DNA of 64,000 nt from an uncultured Prevotellaceae bacterium (GCA_902776475.1 CACYQD010000022.1:1-64000); one strand, 5' to 3'; shown: positions 37,380 through 46,597, counted from the stretch's first letter. Translations and numbers: made by a program. The notes: generated by a model not told the origin, from the sequence alone.

Positions 37380-40118
37380 TCATTCTCCTGTTTTTCTCAG
37401 AATGATATCCACCACACCCATCAAGTCGGTAATGGTGATGGCCTTGTCGGGAAGAAGGTCAGCATTCTCAAATACGAAATTCTCCACAGATTGGTCCATC
37501 AGTTTGTTGGCCATGACGAAGACATCCATGATATCCACCCTTCCGTTGCCATCGGCGTCGCCGGGAAGGGTCTTCACTTTGCGGTAAAGTTTGACGTTGG
37601 TCACACCTGAAGTTGTTGAAGAAGGATAACAAGAGAACCAGATGTTGGAGGTGTTGAATTTAAGATTACGATTATTATTCCCACCTTGGAACACAATAGT
37701 AGCTGAACCATTCGAAGAAAGAGTTATCGAAGCCTTGGCGTTGCTATCCTTCCTCGTTTCCGTTCTCAAATAATTATTGCTTTTCTTTGATCCTGCCGCA
37801 TACAGATACCCAGTACCCACATTGAAATACCAATAGTCTTCTGAAACCTCCAAGGTAACGTCCTGTACAGAACTGTTGGCCTGGATGCTGCCATCAGCAT
37901 TTTTGGTCACCACGACTGCGCTTCGATTGTTGTTGTTAGCGCTCTGAGCTCCCATGCCATAGGTGGTGCCGCTCTTCTCGCCCACAAAGATGACTTCACC
38001 ACCATCAGTGAGTTCGGAGGCATTCGTCACATGCACATATTTGACAATCGGAGCGTATGGATTATTCCTGACGACCAGCGTATAGGAGGCACTGCCGGCG
38101 GAATAGTTGGTATTGCCGGCGAAAGTGGCCGTGATGGTGGTCGTTCCTGCTGACAACAAGGTGACGGCACCCGTTGAAGCGTTCACAGATGCCACACTGG
38201 GGTCGCTGCTGCTATAGGTGACGCTCAGTCCTGTGGGGTCTGTTGTCAGTGTCGGTATCTCGAAATCCTCCTCCATCATGGCGGTCACCGTGGGTTTGTC
38301 AAACGAGAGCGTAACTTTTGAGCGGATGACATAGTTGGCTGTGATGACAGCGCTCTCCTCTTCATCCGTGACGGCAATGGCCTTGATGGTCGTGGCCGCA
38401 CTGACCTGGATGGGTTGCTGGTATATCGGGCTGTTGGCCGTAGGTGTCGAACCATCCAAAGTGTAATGGATCACAGCACCTTCCGTACCGCAAGTGATGG
38501 TGACCGTCTGGGCCTCGTCATACGACCCTGCTTTGGGCGAGAAGACTGGAGCATCGATTCCACTCTCTCCGATGAAGTTGAAGGAGATCGTGCCGTCCGC
38601 ATTCTGGGTGATACTCTCCACGGATGAGTCCATATAGTAAGTACCGTCGCTGTTTTTGTTGAAGAACTTGGCGGCTGGAGTGGTGGATTTATTGAATGCA
38701 TTTTTACTTCCATAAGGGAATGGGTCGTTAGCCATACCATCAAACGTATAGTACTTGGTGCCCTGATAAGTGGTGTATTGGTAGTTGTTGTCTGCAGCAA
38801 TCCAGGTCATGCGTTGATGGCTCGGGGCATCGTTGGGTTGGTTGTTGTTCCATGCTGTGGCATTATAATCCACGTGGAGGATAAGCAGCCCCTTGCCCGG
38901 CAAGCTCTCATCCCATCCGACCTTTTGGCGGTTCTCAAGGAGATAATATTCATCTTTATGCCCTTTGTTGTAGATGATATAGCTTCCGCCACCCTCCTGA
39001 AGCGGTTTCATATTGGTCACGGACTTGGTTTTGAGCAGTTCCATCGGCGTCTCCCATCCTGCCAACCAACGTTCGTAACTGGTATAGCCAGCTGGTTGGT
39101 AACCATCACCATTGTATGAGCCACTATCCATCAGGTCCCAATTGCCCATGCCCTGGCCTCCGCTGTAGTCGGTGTCGTAGAAATCGGGATATCCCAGACA
39201 GTGGCTGAACTCATGGCACATCGTACCGATACCGGCCACTTCACTCGTCTGTCCGTTCAGCTCACCACCGCAAGCATAGGAATTCACTGTCACTCCGTCG
39301 AGGGTTACAGGACCGCTGCCATCACCATAATAATTAGCGGAATACAAATCAAAGGCATGGGGCCAGATGGTGGAGGAAGCACCTCCGTCGGCCTCACCCT
39401 TGCCGGCATAAACCACATAAACTTGGTCCACATAGCCGTCATTATCCCAATCGTAGTCGGCATAGTTGACATATTGGTCGGCCTTCTTGCATGCCTCAAT
39501 GACCATCGTGGCGGGATATTGGTCATCGCCATTGGATTTGTTGCTGCCATAATAAGACTGGTTTTTTGAAACAGTGACAGGTCCTACGACATCGAAGGTC
39601 AGTTCAAACTGCCCTCCACTCTGTGCGTAGAAATAGTCGTGCATCGAACCCTTGAAGTTGCCTTCGGTGAAACCCACCTCATTGGCGATGCGCTGATAGA
39701 GAGCATTGTTGTTGGAGGATTTGAAAGTGACATCCGCGAAATTGACCAGGATGATCAGGCATTTCTTCTGACCGAAATAGCTGCCCACCTCGCCGACACG
39801 CTTCGGACCGAGGCGACGGCCCTGCGCCTCTTGATAAGCGGTGCGCCGGGTCTGTGCATGAGCCCTGACCTCCTCCAGGTCCACGGTTTTGAAGACTTCA
39901 GGCCTTTCCTCCCGGTAAGCCCTGCCATCTGCAGCCATCCAAAAATGGCCGCGCTCATCTCCCACAAGCCGAACTTCCACTGTCGTGCCGTCGGCAAGGG
40001 TAATATGACGCTTAAGACCTGGTTTTGCAGGTATGGCACTGGCCGAGACCGTCATCATCAAAACAAGCAGTGAAAGCACCATGCGTCTCACGCAACTCAT
40101 ATCAAAATGTTTTTTCAT
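37380..40118 (-). CDS. multidomain M6-family metalloprotease with BIG2 and dockerin
   Basis: The protein has 912 residues from ATG 40118. The signal peptide (RRMVLSLLVLMMTVSASA) and M6 catalytic domain carry HEFSHCLGYPD, closely similar to the downstream paralogue. Added domains follow: a chitobiase-C-like fold (VIHYTLDGSTPTANSP, about 555-630), a BIG2 Ig-like domain (SVTYSSSDPSVASVN, about 640-720) and a beta-rich domain of unknown type (about 725-845). The end is a dockerin-like module (GDADGNGRVDIMDV), whose second loop (ADLLPDKAITITDL) has lost some calcium ligands. It should degrade external proteins while bound to a surface or complex. Divergent from the pectate lyase gene, with a -7 element at 40150-40157. 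Confidence 0.88.
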   Translation of the reverse strand: MKKHFDMSCVRRMVLSLLVLMMTVSASAIPAKPGLKRHITLADGTTVEVRLVGDERGHFWMAADGRAYREERPEVFKTVDLEEVRAHAQTRRTAYQEAQGRRLGPKRVGEVGSYFGQKKCLIILVNFADVTFKSSNNNALYQRIANEVGFTEGNFKGSMHDYFYAQSGGQFELTFDVVGPVTVSKNQSYYGSNKSNGDDQYPATMVIEACKKADQYVNYADYDWDNDGYVDQVYVVYAGKGEADGGASSTIWPHAFDLYSANYYGDGSGPVTLDGVTVNSYACGGELNGQTSEVAGIGTMCHEFSHCLGYPDFYDTDYSGGQGMGNWDLMDSGSYNGDGYQPAGYTSYERWLAGWETPMELLKTKSVTNMKPLQEGGGSYIIYNKGHKDEYYLLENRQKVGWDESLPGKGLLILHVDYNATAWNNNQPNDAPSHQRMTWIAADNNYQYTTYQGTKYYTFDGMANDPFPYGSKNAFNKSTTPAAKFFNKNSDGTYYMDSSVESITQNADGTISFNFIGESGIDAPVFSPKAGSYDEAQTVTITCGTEGAVIHYTLDGSTPTANSPIYQQPIQVSAATTIKAIAVTDEEESAVITANYVIRSKVTLSFDKPTVTAMMEEDFEIPTLTTDPTGLSVTYSSSDPSVASVNASTGAVTLLSAGTTTITATFAGNTNYSAGSASYTLVVRNNPYAPIVKYVHVTNASELTDGGEVIFVGEKSGTTYGMGAQSANNNNRSAVVVTKNADGSIQANSSVQDVTLEVSEDYWYFNVGTGYLYAAGSKKSNNYLRTETRKDSNAKASITLSSNGSATIVFQGGNNNRNLKFNTSNIWFSCYPSSTTSGVTNVKLYRKVKTLPGDADGNGRVDIMDVFVMANKLMDQSVENFVFENADLLPDKAITITDLMGVVDIILRKTGE

Positions 40119-40149
40119 CGTATCCTCTTTTTTTGACCGAAATAGTGTG

Positions 40150-40157
40150 CAAAAATA
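40150..40157 (-). promoter_or_regulatory. -7 element of the M6 protease operon
   Basis: TATTTTTG read on the minus strand, about 32 bases before ATG 40118. The -33 box is poor. Confidence 0.55.
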
Positions 40158-40272
40158 CGAAAAAAACGACGATTTCACGATGATTGAAGTCATAAAACGC
40201 TGAAAAACAGCAGAAAAACCTCAAAAAAAAGGGATTTGTTCATCAAAAAATGACCTTGCATGATGGAAATCA

Positions 40273-40303
40273 TTTCAAAATTCATTTTTTTCCATTAATT
40301 TTG
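40273..40303 (+). promoter_or_regulatory. promoter of pectate lyase gene
   Basis: TTTC (one mismatch to TTTG), 19 bases, TAATTTTG at 40296-40303. The expected start near 40309 supports ATG 40353 as the gene start. Confidence 0.7.
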
Positions 40304-40352
40304 CATTTGAATGAATCAACTGCTCCTAACATCAACTGAAACAAACGAGAAA

Positions 40353-42101
40353 ATGAAAAAAGCACTGTTTTTGATAGCTGCTATTATCCTCCCACTGTTG
40401 ACCATGGCTCAAGTGCCTGCCTTCCCTGGCGCGGAAGGTCACGGCCGATACGTCGCAGGCGGAAGAGGCGGCAAGGTCATCCACGTCACCAACCTCAAGG
40501 ACAGCGGCACAGGTTCGCTGCGTGATGCCGTGAAAGGCTCAACCAAGAAAATCATCGTCTTTGACGTGGGCGGCGTCATCGCCCTCAACAGCGACCTCGT
40601 CATCGGCGACAATACCACCATCGCCGGACAGACTGCCCCTGCGCCCGGCATCACCATCCGCTACCGCACGATGAGACCCGGTGCCAACAACGTGATCCGC
40701 TTCATCCGCATCCGCCGCGGACAGGAGAAAGATGTCAATGATGGTGCCGATGCCTTCTGGCAGCGCCAGAAAAACGGCATCATGATCGACCACTGCTCCT
40801 TCAGCTGGAGCATCGACGAGGTAGCCTCCTTCTACGACAACAACAATTTCACCATGCAGTGGTGCACCATCGCTGAAAGTCTGGTGAATGCCGGCCACAA
40901 CAAGGGTGCCCATGGCTACGGCGGCATCTGGGGCGGCAAACTCGCCTCCTTCCACCACAACCTGCTCCAGCACCTGCAGAACCGCACACCGCGCTTCAAT
41001 GGCGCACGCTACCAGTGGGACGGCTACAAAAACAACACGGAATACAACACCTACAAGTGGGACAACTACGTGCAGGCCGAGATTGTGGATTTCCGCAACT
41101 GCGTCATCTACAACTGGGGCACCGGTGGTTGCTACGGCGGTCCTGGCGGTGGCTACATCAACATGGTCAACAACTACTACAAGGCCGGTCCTGCCACCAG
41201 CAACAAGACCCGTGTGACCCAGGTCACCGTGGGAGCCTCAGGCAACTCCACGCCCTCTGAGCTCAATGGCATGACCAGCCGCTACTACATCAACGGCAAC
41301 TACGTGACCGCAGCTGCGGCCAACCAGCGCGAGAACTACGACTGGAAGGGCGTGGTCTATGACAGCGGCACCTTCACCATCAACGGCGAGCGCTACAGCG
41401 CAGACCCCAATCATTTCTACGGCAACGACGTGACTTACGTGAAGAACGGCAGCAATGTGGACTGCGTGAGCATCAAGGTCGATGAGCCCTCTCCCACGGG
41501 CGAGGTGACCACACATAAAGCCGAGGATGCCTTTGTCAAGGTCATCAACTACGCCGGAGCGTCCCTCCACCGTGACGATGTCGATGCCCGCTACCAGCAA
41601 GAGGCTGAGACCGGCACGGCCACCTACACCGGCAGTGTGACCCACCAGCCCGGCATCGTCGATGTGGTGGCCGACGTGAACGGCTACACAGAAGCCAATT
41701 TCGGCACAGGAACGCGTCCCGCCGGATTTGATACCGACAACGACGGCATGCCCGACGAATGGGAAACGATCAACGGTCTGAATCCTAATGATGCCAACGA
41801 CGCCAAGCTCTTCACCATCGACCAGGAGAAGGGATGGTACTGCAATCTCGAGGTGTATCTCAACTCCCTCGTGGAAGATATCATGAAAGCCGGCAACGCC
41901 GATGCCCAGAGCACGGTGGAAGAGTATTACCCCGTCTGTCAGATTCCCGACGGCATCCATCACGTGTCGGCTGCCGAAACCGTCCGCACCGACTATCTCA
42001 CCATCGACGGCAAACAGGTGACGACACCCTCACGGGGTCTCTACCTCCGTCGGCAAACCCTTTCTGATGGTCGTGTGATCACCCAGAAAGTCGTGTTCTG
42101 A
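40353..42101 (+). CDS. secreted pectate lyase, PL1-type
   Basis: The 582-residue protein has a signal peptide (MKKALFLIAAIILPLLTMA-Q). A right-handed beta-helix begins at FPGAEGHGRYVAGGRGGKV, with parallel-helix coils such as NVIRFIRIRRGQ, IDHCSFSWSIDE and MQWCTIAESL that fit bacteroidal PL1 pectate lyases. A calcium-binding thrombospondin-3-like segment (DTDNDGMPDEWE, about 460) precedes a short helical part. The end ITIDGKQV-like (LTIDGKQVTTPSRGLYLR) suggests type IX sorting. It would cleave polygalacturonan by beta-elimination, complementing the GH43 arabinanase at 7-8.8 kb. The longer ATG at 40311 would be at the transcription start and spoil the signal peptide. Confidence 0.9.
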   Translation: MKKALFLIAAIILPLLTMAQVPAFPGAEGHGRYVAGGRGGKVIHVTNLKDSGTGSLRDAVKGSTKKIIVFDVGGVIALNSDLVIGDNTTIAGQTAPAPGITIRYRTMRPGANNVIRFIRIRRGQEKDVNDGADAFWQRQKNGIMIDHCSFSWSIDEVASFYDNNNFTMQWCTIAESLVNAGHNKGAHGYGGIWGGKLASFHHNLLQHLQNRTPRFNGARYQWDGYKNNTEYNTYKWDNYVQAEIVDFRNCVIYNWGTGGCYGGPGGGYINMVNNYYKAGPATSNKTRVTQVTVGASGNSTPSELNGMTSRYYINGNYVTAAAANQRENYDWKGVVYDSGTFTINGERYSADPNHFYGNDVTYVKNGSNVDCVSIKVDEPSPTGEVTTHKAEDAFVKVINYAGASLHRDDVDARYQQEAETGTATYTGSVTHQPGIVDVVADVNGYTEANFGTGTRPAGFDTDNDGMPDEWETINGLNPNDANDAKLFTIDQEKGWYCNLEVYLNSLVEDIMKAGNADAQSTVEEYYPVCQIPDGIHHVSAAETVRTDYLTIDGKQVTTPSRGLYLRRQTLSDGRVITQKVVF

Positions 42102-42147
42102 CCTGTTTCCACCATTTTTATGACGTCAGGCGCTTGTTTCGTAGCGC

Positions 42148-42184
42148 ATCGGGGGAGGTTTTCATCATCGAAACCTCCCCCGAT
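42148..42184. terminator. hairpin between convergent genes
   Basis: ATCGGGGGAGGTTT pairs perfectly with AAACCTCCCCCGAT around a 9-base loop. T-tracts are weak on both sides, so it is probably a shared terminator or mRNA 3'-end structure. Confidence 0.65.
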
Positions 42185-42208
42185 TCGTAGTTTAAACGCA
42201 CAACAAGC

Positions 42209-44356
42209 TTAATAGGTCTTCTTCACACCGTCGATGACATAGACACCATGCTGCGACGGTGCGTCCACCTGTTGGCCGCCGACCGTATAGATTCCCTTGC
42301 GGACGACAGGACTGCTGCCCGTCACCGTCGGACGGATAGCGCTCGGATCCTCATAGAGGATGCTGCGGAGAACAGTCTCATTGCGGCTGTTGTCGATATG
42401 GATATGGAAGAGGAAGCGGGCAACGGCCTCCTTGCTGTCGGACTGTTTATAGCGCAGTGCCTGACCGATGGTCACCTCCTTTCCGTTGGTCATCCGTCCC
42501 GGATACTGACCGATATTGAACGTCATCGATGAGGGATAGAACTCGCTGTACACATATCCGCTGGCATATTCGGTGACGACGCCGCTGGCGTTGAACCAAT
42601 GTCCATAACCATTGGCGGTCGATTTGCGGTTGATGAGAATCTGCGAGGTGGGATTGATCGGATAAAACATGATGCGACCCACGGAAGGTCCCGTCGAGGC
42701 GTAGTCCTGCATCTTGCCGGCAATGTCGGAGGGCTGCATCTGGAATGCCGTCCCCAACGTAGCCAGTGCGCGGTTGGACACAGTCACCGGAGTTGCTGTA
42801 TAATCGCCTCTCACCGGCATATAGACATCATACTCCAAGGTGATGTCGCCTACCTCACGTCCGTCGAGAGTAGGCGACATATAGACCGTGGCCCGGTCAC
42901 TGATGTCCGTTCCCTCGATCTCGAAACGATAGGGCCAGTGCTCGGCATTGGTCTGGCTCTCCTTCCACTGGTGCTGCACATACTGCTTGGGAGCAGGCAC
43001 GACGACCATCCACAGGCGCTGAGTGCCCTGCGGCACCGTCATCACCACGTCTTCTGTCACCTCCTGGTTGGTCTTGCAGTAGAGCGAGTCCTCCTGGAAA
43101 TACCGCCGGGTGCCATCGCTCATCAAGGCCACGAACCCCAGTCGGAAGGCGCGTTGTGTGGAGATGGTATTGCGGATGTAGGACGTACGGTTGACCTTTG
43201 ACAAATGCGCTTCGCCGTTCATCAGTTCCGCTGGGTCAGCCTCCGCCAACGGGCTCCCCCCTGGCAGCGCCGTGAAATGCACGATCACCTCTGTGCCGGT
43301 CTCCGGCACCTGGAGGGGGATGACATTGAACCCCGAAGACTGCGGGGCACTCGACAAGGCCACCTGGTACTGATGGTCGCCGATGGCGGCACAGCGGTAG
43401 TTGAGATCGCCGATATAGGCATCATGGTAAGGCACGCAGGCGTCGAAGTCCCATGTGGCGCATCGGGCGGCATAATCATAATAGAGCCGGAAGAGTCCCT
43501 CGGCATCGAGTCCTTTCAGGGCCATGAGGGCCTGGTTGAAGTCTTTCGCTCCCGTCATGGGCTGCCGCCACACCTGTCCGACGGTCTGGATATTGTCATA
43601 ATACTGGCAGAGGAAATAGAGAAACCAATAAGACTGGTAGCGGTGCCACTCATGCGAGAAAGCCAGGTTGTGGGAATCGCGGAACACATTGATGCTCTGC
43701 GAGAACATCAACTCAGGATACGACTGGTTGGCCTGCCACTGTGCCGTCTGTTCCCAGATGGCCTGTCCGTTGCCCACAGGCAGGTGGAACCCCGTGCCGA
43801 GGACGGACGAGGAGGTGTGCTTGTTGCCAGAGGCATCCGCATAGCACATGTAGTGGAAGGAATGTCCCACCTCATGGGCCACGGAGTGACCGACAGGCTG
43901 GCAAGCCGACGGTCCGAGCCACAGCGCCGACACCTCGAAATCATAGCCTCCGCCATAGCACACCCAGTCGGTGGTATGGTTGAGCAGCACCATCACCTTG
44001 TAGTTGCGCAGGTTGGTGGTCTCCGGATCAACAAATCCGAGTTGGTTGATTTCCAGGTCGTAGAAAGCCTCGCACTTGTTGAGCAGGTCCTGCTCATCCA
44101 CCCGGTAGGCCGCAGGCGACTGCGACGGGAGCTGGGAGCCATAGCCTTTGTCCCAGAAGATGACCACATTGTCAGACTCCACCGACCGCGAGCGCGACCA
44201 GGTGTACTTGTTGTCGGGGTCATTCTCCGCATAGAGCAGGGAGTCCGACGGCCAGGGATTTCTCCATTCATCAGGGATATAGATGCTTTTCTGGGCAAAA
44301 CTGCCCAGGGCTGTCATCAGGAGAGCCAACAGGCTGAAAGCGTAAGTCTTGTTCAT
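42209..44356 (-). CDS. secreted DUF6055/DUF4859-type protein with HExxH motif
   Basis: The 715-residue protein has a signal peptide (MNKTYAFSLLALLMTALGSFA-Q). The N-terminal two-thirds resemble DUF6055, with HEVGHSFHYM at about residue 170, a gluzincin-like zinc-binding motif that implies a metalloprotease. Residues about 530-640 (MFYPINPTSQILINR, then YGHWFNASGVV) match the DUF4859 pattern. The tail KGIYTVGGQQV ... HGVYVIDGVKK is a short sorting signal. It begins 27 bases after the zinc dehydrogenase gene and may be read from the same transcript. The metal site is inferred from the motif only; the third ligand is not assigned. Confidence 0.75.
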   Translation of the reverse strand: MNKTYAFSLLALLMTALGSFAQKSIYIPDEWRNPWPSDSLLYAENDPDNKYTWSRSRSVESDNVVIFWDKGYGSQLPSQSPAAYRVDEQDLLNKCEAFYDLEINQLGFVDPETTNLRNYKVMVLLNHTTDWVCYGGGYDFEVSALWLGPSACQPVGHSVAHEVGHSFHYMCYADASGNKHTSSSVLGTGFHLPVGNGQAIWEQTAQWQANQSYPELMFSQSINVFRDSHNLAFSHEWHRYQSYWFLYFLCQYYDNIQTVGQVWRQPMTGAKDFNQALMALKGLDAEGLFRLYYDYAARCATWDFDACVPYHDAYIGDLNYRCAAIGDHQYQVALSSAPQSSGFNVIPLQVPETGTEVIVHFTALPGGSPLAEADPAELMNGEAHLSKVNRTSYIRNTISTQRAFRLGFVALMSDGTRRYFQEDSLYCKTNQEVTEDVVMTVPQGTQRLWMVVVPAPKQYVQHQWKESQTNAEHWPYRFEIEGTDISDRATVYMSPTLDGREVGDITLEYDVYMPVRGDYTATPVTVSNRALATLGTAFQMQPSDIAGKMQDYASTGPSVGRIMFYPINPTSQILINRKSTANGYGHWFNASGVVTEYASGYVYSEFYPSSMTFNIGQYPGRMTNGKEVTIGQALRYKQSDSKEAVARFLFHIHIDNSRNETVLRSILYEDPSAIRPTVTGSSPVVRKGIYTVGGQQVDAPSQHGVYVIDGVKKTY

Positions 44357-44383
44357 GTCTTTGCTTGTTTCATTAGGAGATGC

Positions 44384-45403
44384 CTATCTCATATCCACTA
44401 GGATGCGGAACACCTTGCCGGGTGCGCTTGCCCACTGCTGCATGGCTTCCTCTGCCTTTTCGGGCGCTGCCACGCAGGAGACGAGAGCATCCACCGGACA
44501 AGTGCCTTTCTCCAGATAATGGATGACGGCCCTGAAATCAGAGGGCTGTGCATTGCGCGAACCACGGATGTCCAACTCCTTCTGTACGAAATACTTGGTC
44601 TGGAACGACACCTCCGACTTCGCATAGCCGATACAGATGACGCGGCCCGTGAAAGCCACCTCATCCACCGCCATCTGATAAGTCACCGGACTGCCCACAG
44701 CCTCGATCACCACGTCGGGTCCGAAGCCCGAGGTCATCTCGATCAGACGCTCATGGACATCCTCCTTGAGGGTATTGATGGTATAGGAAGCACCCATCTC
44801 CTTGGCCAAGGCCAGTTTGTCGTCATCGATGTCAGCGGCCACCACGGTGGCTCCACGCTGCACACTGCGCACCACGGCACCCATGCCTACCATGCCGCAC
44901 CCGATGACCACCACCACGTCGATGTCGGTGACCTGTGCCCTCGACACGGCATGGAAGCCCACGCTCATCGGTTCGACCAGCGCACATGTGCGGGAGTCCA
45001 ACCTTCCGGCTGGGATGATTTTCTCCCAGGGCAGCACAATCCGCTCGCGCATGGCACCGTTGCGCTGTACGCCGAGCGTCTCATTGTGCTGGCAGGCATT
45101 GACACGTCCGTTGCGGCACGACGCACATTTGCCGCAGTTGGTGTAGGGGTTGACGGTCACCACCATACCTGGTTTGAGACCTTCAGGAACCTTCTCGCCC
45201 ACTTTCTCAATCACCGCACCCACCTCATGGCCGGGGATGACCGGCATTTTCACCATAGGATTGCGTCCCAGATACGTGTTCAGGTCTGAACCGCAAAATC
45301 CCACATATTCCAGTCTGAGGAGCACCTCCTCGGCACCCAAAACGGGTTCTTCGATCTCTACGACCGCCATCTGCCTCTCGGCCAAAATCTGAATAGCTTT
45401 CAT
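44384..45403 (-). CDS. zinc-dependent medium-chain alcohol dehydrogenase
   Basis: The 339-residue MDR enzyme has catalytic zinc ligands Cys in GFCGSDLNTY (about 37) and His-Glu in PGHEVGA (about 59-60). The structural-zinc cysteines lie in NCGKCASCRNGRVNAC (about 88-103), and the NAD(P) Rossmann motif is VIGCGMVGMGAV (about 162-173). It is closest in pattern to sorbitol/threonine/galactitol-type dehydrogenases; the substrate is unknown. ATG 45403 (MKAIQILAERQ) is the true start. It follows the aldo/keto reductase gene by 10 bases, so the two redox enzymes probably work in one sugar or polyol pathway. Confidence 0.88.
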   Translation of the reverse strand: MKAIQILAERQMAVVEIEEPVLGAEEVLLRLEYVGFCGSDLNTYLGRNPMVKMPVIPGHEVGAVIEKVGEKVPEGLKPGMVVTVNPYTNCGKCASCRNGRVNACQHNETLGVQRNGAMRERIVLPWEKIIPAGRLDSRTCALVEPMSVGFHAVSRAQVTDIDVVVVIGCGMVGMGAVVRSVQRGATVVAADIDDDKLALAKEMGASYTINTLKEDVHERLIEMTSGFGPDVVIEAVGSPVTYQMAVDEVAFTGRVICIGYAKSEVSFQTKYFVQKELDIRGSRNAQPSDFRAVIHYLEKGTCPVDALVSCVAAPEKAEEAMQQWASAPGKVFRILVDMR

Positions 45404-45413
45404 GTATATTTGT

Positions 45414-46349
45414 TTAACTGTTTTTCCATCTGACATACATCTGGTCACCGATGATGCGGCGCACCTCCGCCACAAGGCTTTCGTCAGCCGGTTCGCTGAC
45501 AAACTCGATGTTCTTGAGCACATTGGCCGGGTTGGCACTGCTGAACAAGGTTGTCGCAATGCGCGGGTTGAGACCGGTGGAGTATTGCATGGCCAGTTTC
45601 TCAATAGGATAACCCTGCTGGGCGCAATACTCGGCTGCCTTGCGGCAAGCCTCCCGCAAGGCCGGAGTAGCGGGATGCCAGTCGGGAGCGCCTCTTTGTG
45701 AGAGCAGACCCATCGACAGCGGTGAGGCATTGATGACACCGATGCCTCTCTCTTCGAGGAAATCAAGATACTCCAGGAGCAGGTCATCATTGAGACAGTA
45801 GTGGCAGAAGCACAGCACGCTCTCCACCGTGCCCTCCTCGGAATGTTCGATCACCCATTTCAGGTTCTCGGGTTGCAAGTCAGTGATGCCCACATGTCCC
45901 ACGACCCCTTTCCGGCGCAGTTCGACAAGGGCCGGAAGTGTCTCGCTGACCACTTGTTGCAAGTCGGCGAACTCCACGTCATGCACGTTGATGAGGTCGA
46001 TGTAATCGACATTCAGGCGCTCCATGCTCTCATAGACGCTGGCTGTAGCCCGTTTAGCGGAATAGTCCCAGGTGTTGACGCCATCCTTACCGTAGCGCCC
46101 CACCTTGGTGGAGAGGAAATAGCGGTCCCGCTGGATTTCCTTGAGGGCTTTTCCCAGCACCATCTCAGCCTTCAAATGGCCGTAGTAGGGGGAGACATCA
46201 ATGAAATTGATGCCATGATCGACTGCTGTATGCACAGCTCTGATTCCTTCGTCCTCACGCACTCCGTGGAACACACCTCCGAGGGATGAAGCGCCGAAAC
46301 TGAGATTCGACACTTTCATGCCTGTCTTTCCTATTTCATTATATACCAT
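45414..46349 (-). CDS. aldo/keto reductase, L-galactose-dehydrogenase-like
   Basis: The protein has 311 residues with a TIM-barrel AKR fold. It starts MVYNEIGKTGMKVSNLSFGA. The catalytic Asp/Tyr pair is visible in DVSPYYG (about 47-52), with Lys in FLSTKVGRYG and His in NVHDVEF. Layout and GLLSQRGAPDWHPA are like L-galactose/L-fucose dehydrogenases, so it may oxidise a six-carbon deoxy- or galacto-sugar, with the adjacent zinc dehydrogenase acting next. The upstream in-frame extension of 36 codons is repeat sequence, so the start is placed at 46349, 25 bases after the predicted transcription start. Its promoter is part of a repeated hairpin unit. Confidence 0.87.
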   Translation of the reverse strand: MVYNEIGKTGMKVSNLSFGASSLGGVFHGVREDEGIRAVHTAVDHGINFIDVSPYYGHLKAEMVLGKALKEIQRDRYFLSTKVGRYGKDGVNTWDYSAKRATASVYESMERLNVDYIDLINVHDVEFADLQQVVSETLPALVELRRKGVVGHVGITDLQPENLKWVIEHSEEGTVESVLCFCHYCLNDDLLLEYLDFLEERGIGVINASPLSMGLLSQRGAPDWHPATPALREACRKAAEYCAQQGYPIEKLAMQYSTGLNPRIATTLFSSANPANVLKNIEFVSEPADESLVAEVRRIIGDQMYVRWKNS

Positions 46350-46379
46350 AGTAGTTTTTTTGATTGTTCTTTCTGGGTA

Positions 46380-46410
46380 CAAAGGTACGATTAAGTGAGC
46401 GTAACACAAA
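46380..46410 (-). promoter_or_regulatory. promoter of AKR-dehydrogenase operon, inside repeat unit A
   Basis: TTTG (46410-46407), 19-base spacer, TACCTTTG (46387-46380) on the minus strand: full consensus. A second equally perfect promoter is in unit B at 46463-46493. Confidence 0.85.
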
Positions 46411-46597
46411 ATATGTTCACATATTTTTGTTACCGAGCGAGAGTACCTTCGACGCATAGCGTCAAAGGTACGATTAAGTGAGAGAAATACAAAATGAATT
46501 TATTCATTTTTATTTCCGAGCGAAAGTACCTTCGGCGAAGCCGAAGTACGATTAAGTGAGGGAAATGCCAAATAAATTTGGCAATTCCGAACGAGAA
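46381..46597 (-). repeat. tandem array of covarying hairpin-promoter units
   Basis: Three units start at about 46381, 46464 and 46544 and share GGTACGATTAAGTGAG and CGAGCGA-AGTACCTTCG. Between these conserved parts each unit has a different but self-complementary stem: GTAAC(AC)AAAATATG (46401-46433), GAAAT(AC)AAAATGAA (46484-46516) and GGAAATGCCAAAT (46561-46588). A second small hairpin also changes in step (GACGC-ATA-GCGTC versus TTCGGC-GAA-GCCGAA). Units A and B carry perfect promoters on the minus strand; unit C has a decayed -7 (TACTTCGG). Confidence 0.85.
46463..46493 (-). promoter_or_regulatory. second promoter, inside repeat unit B
   Basis: TTTG (46493-46490), 19 bases, TACCTTTG (46470-46463), identical in layout to the promoter of unit A. 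Confidence 0.7.
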
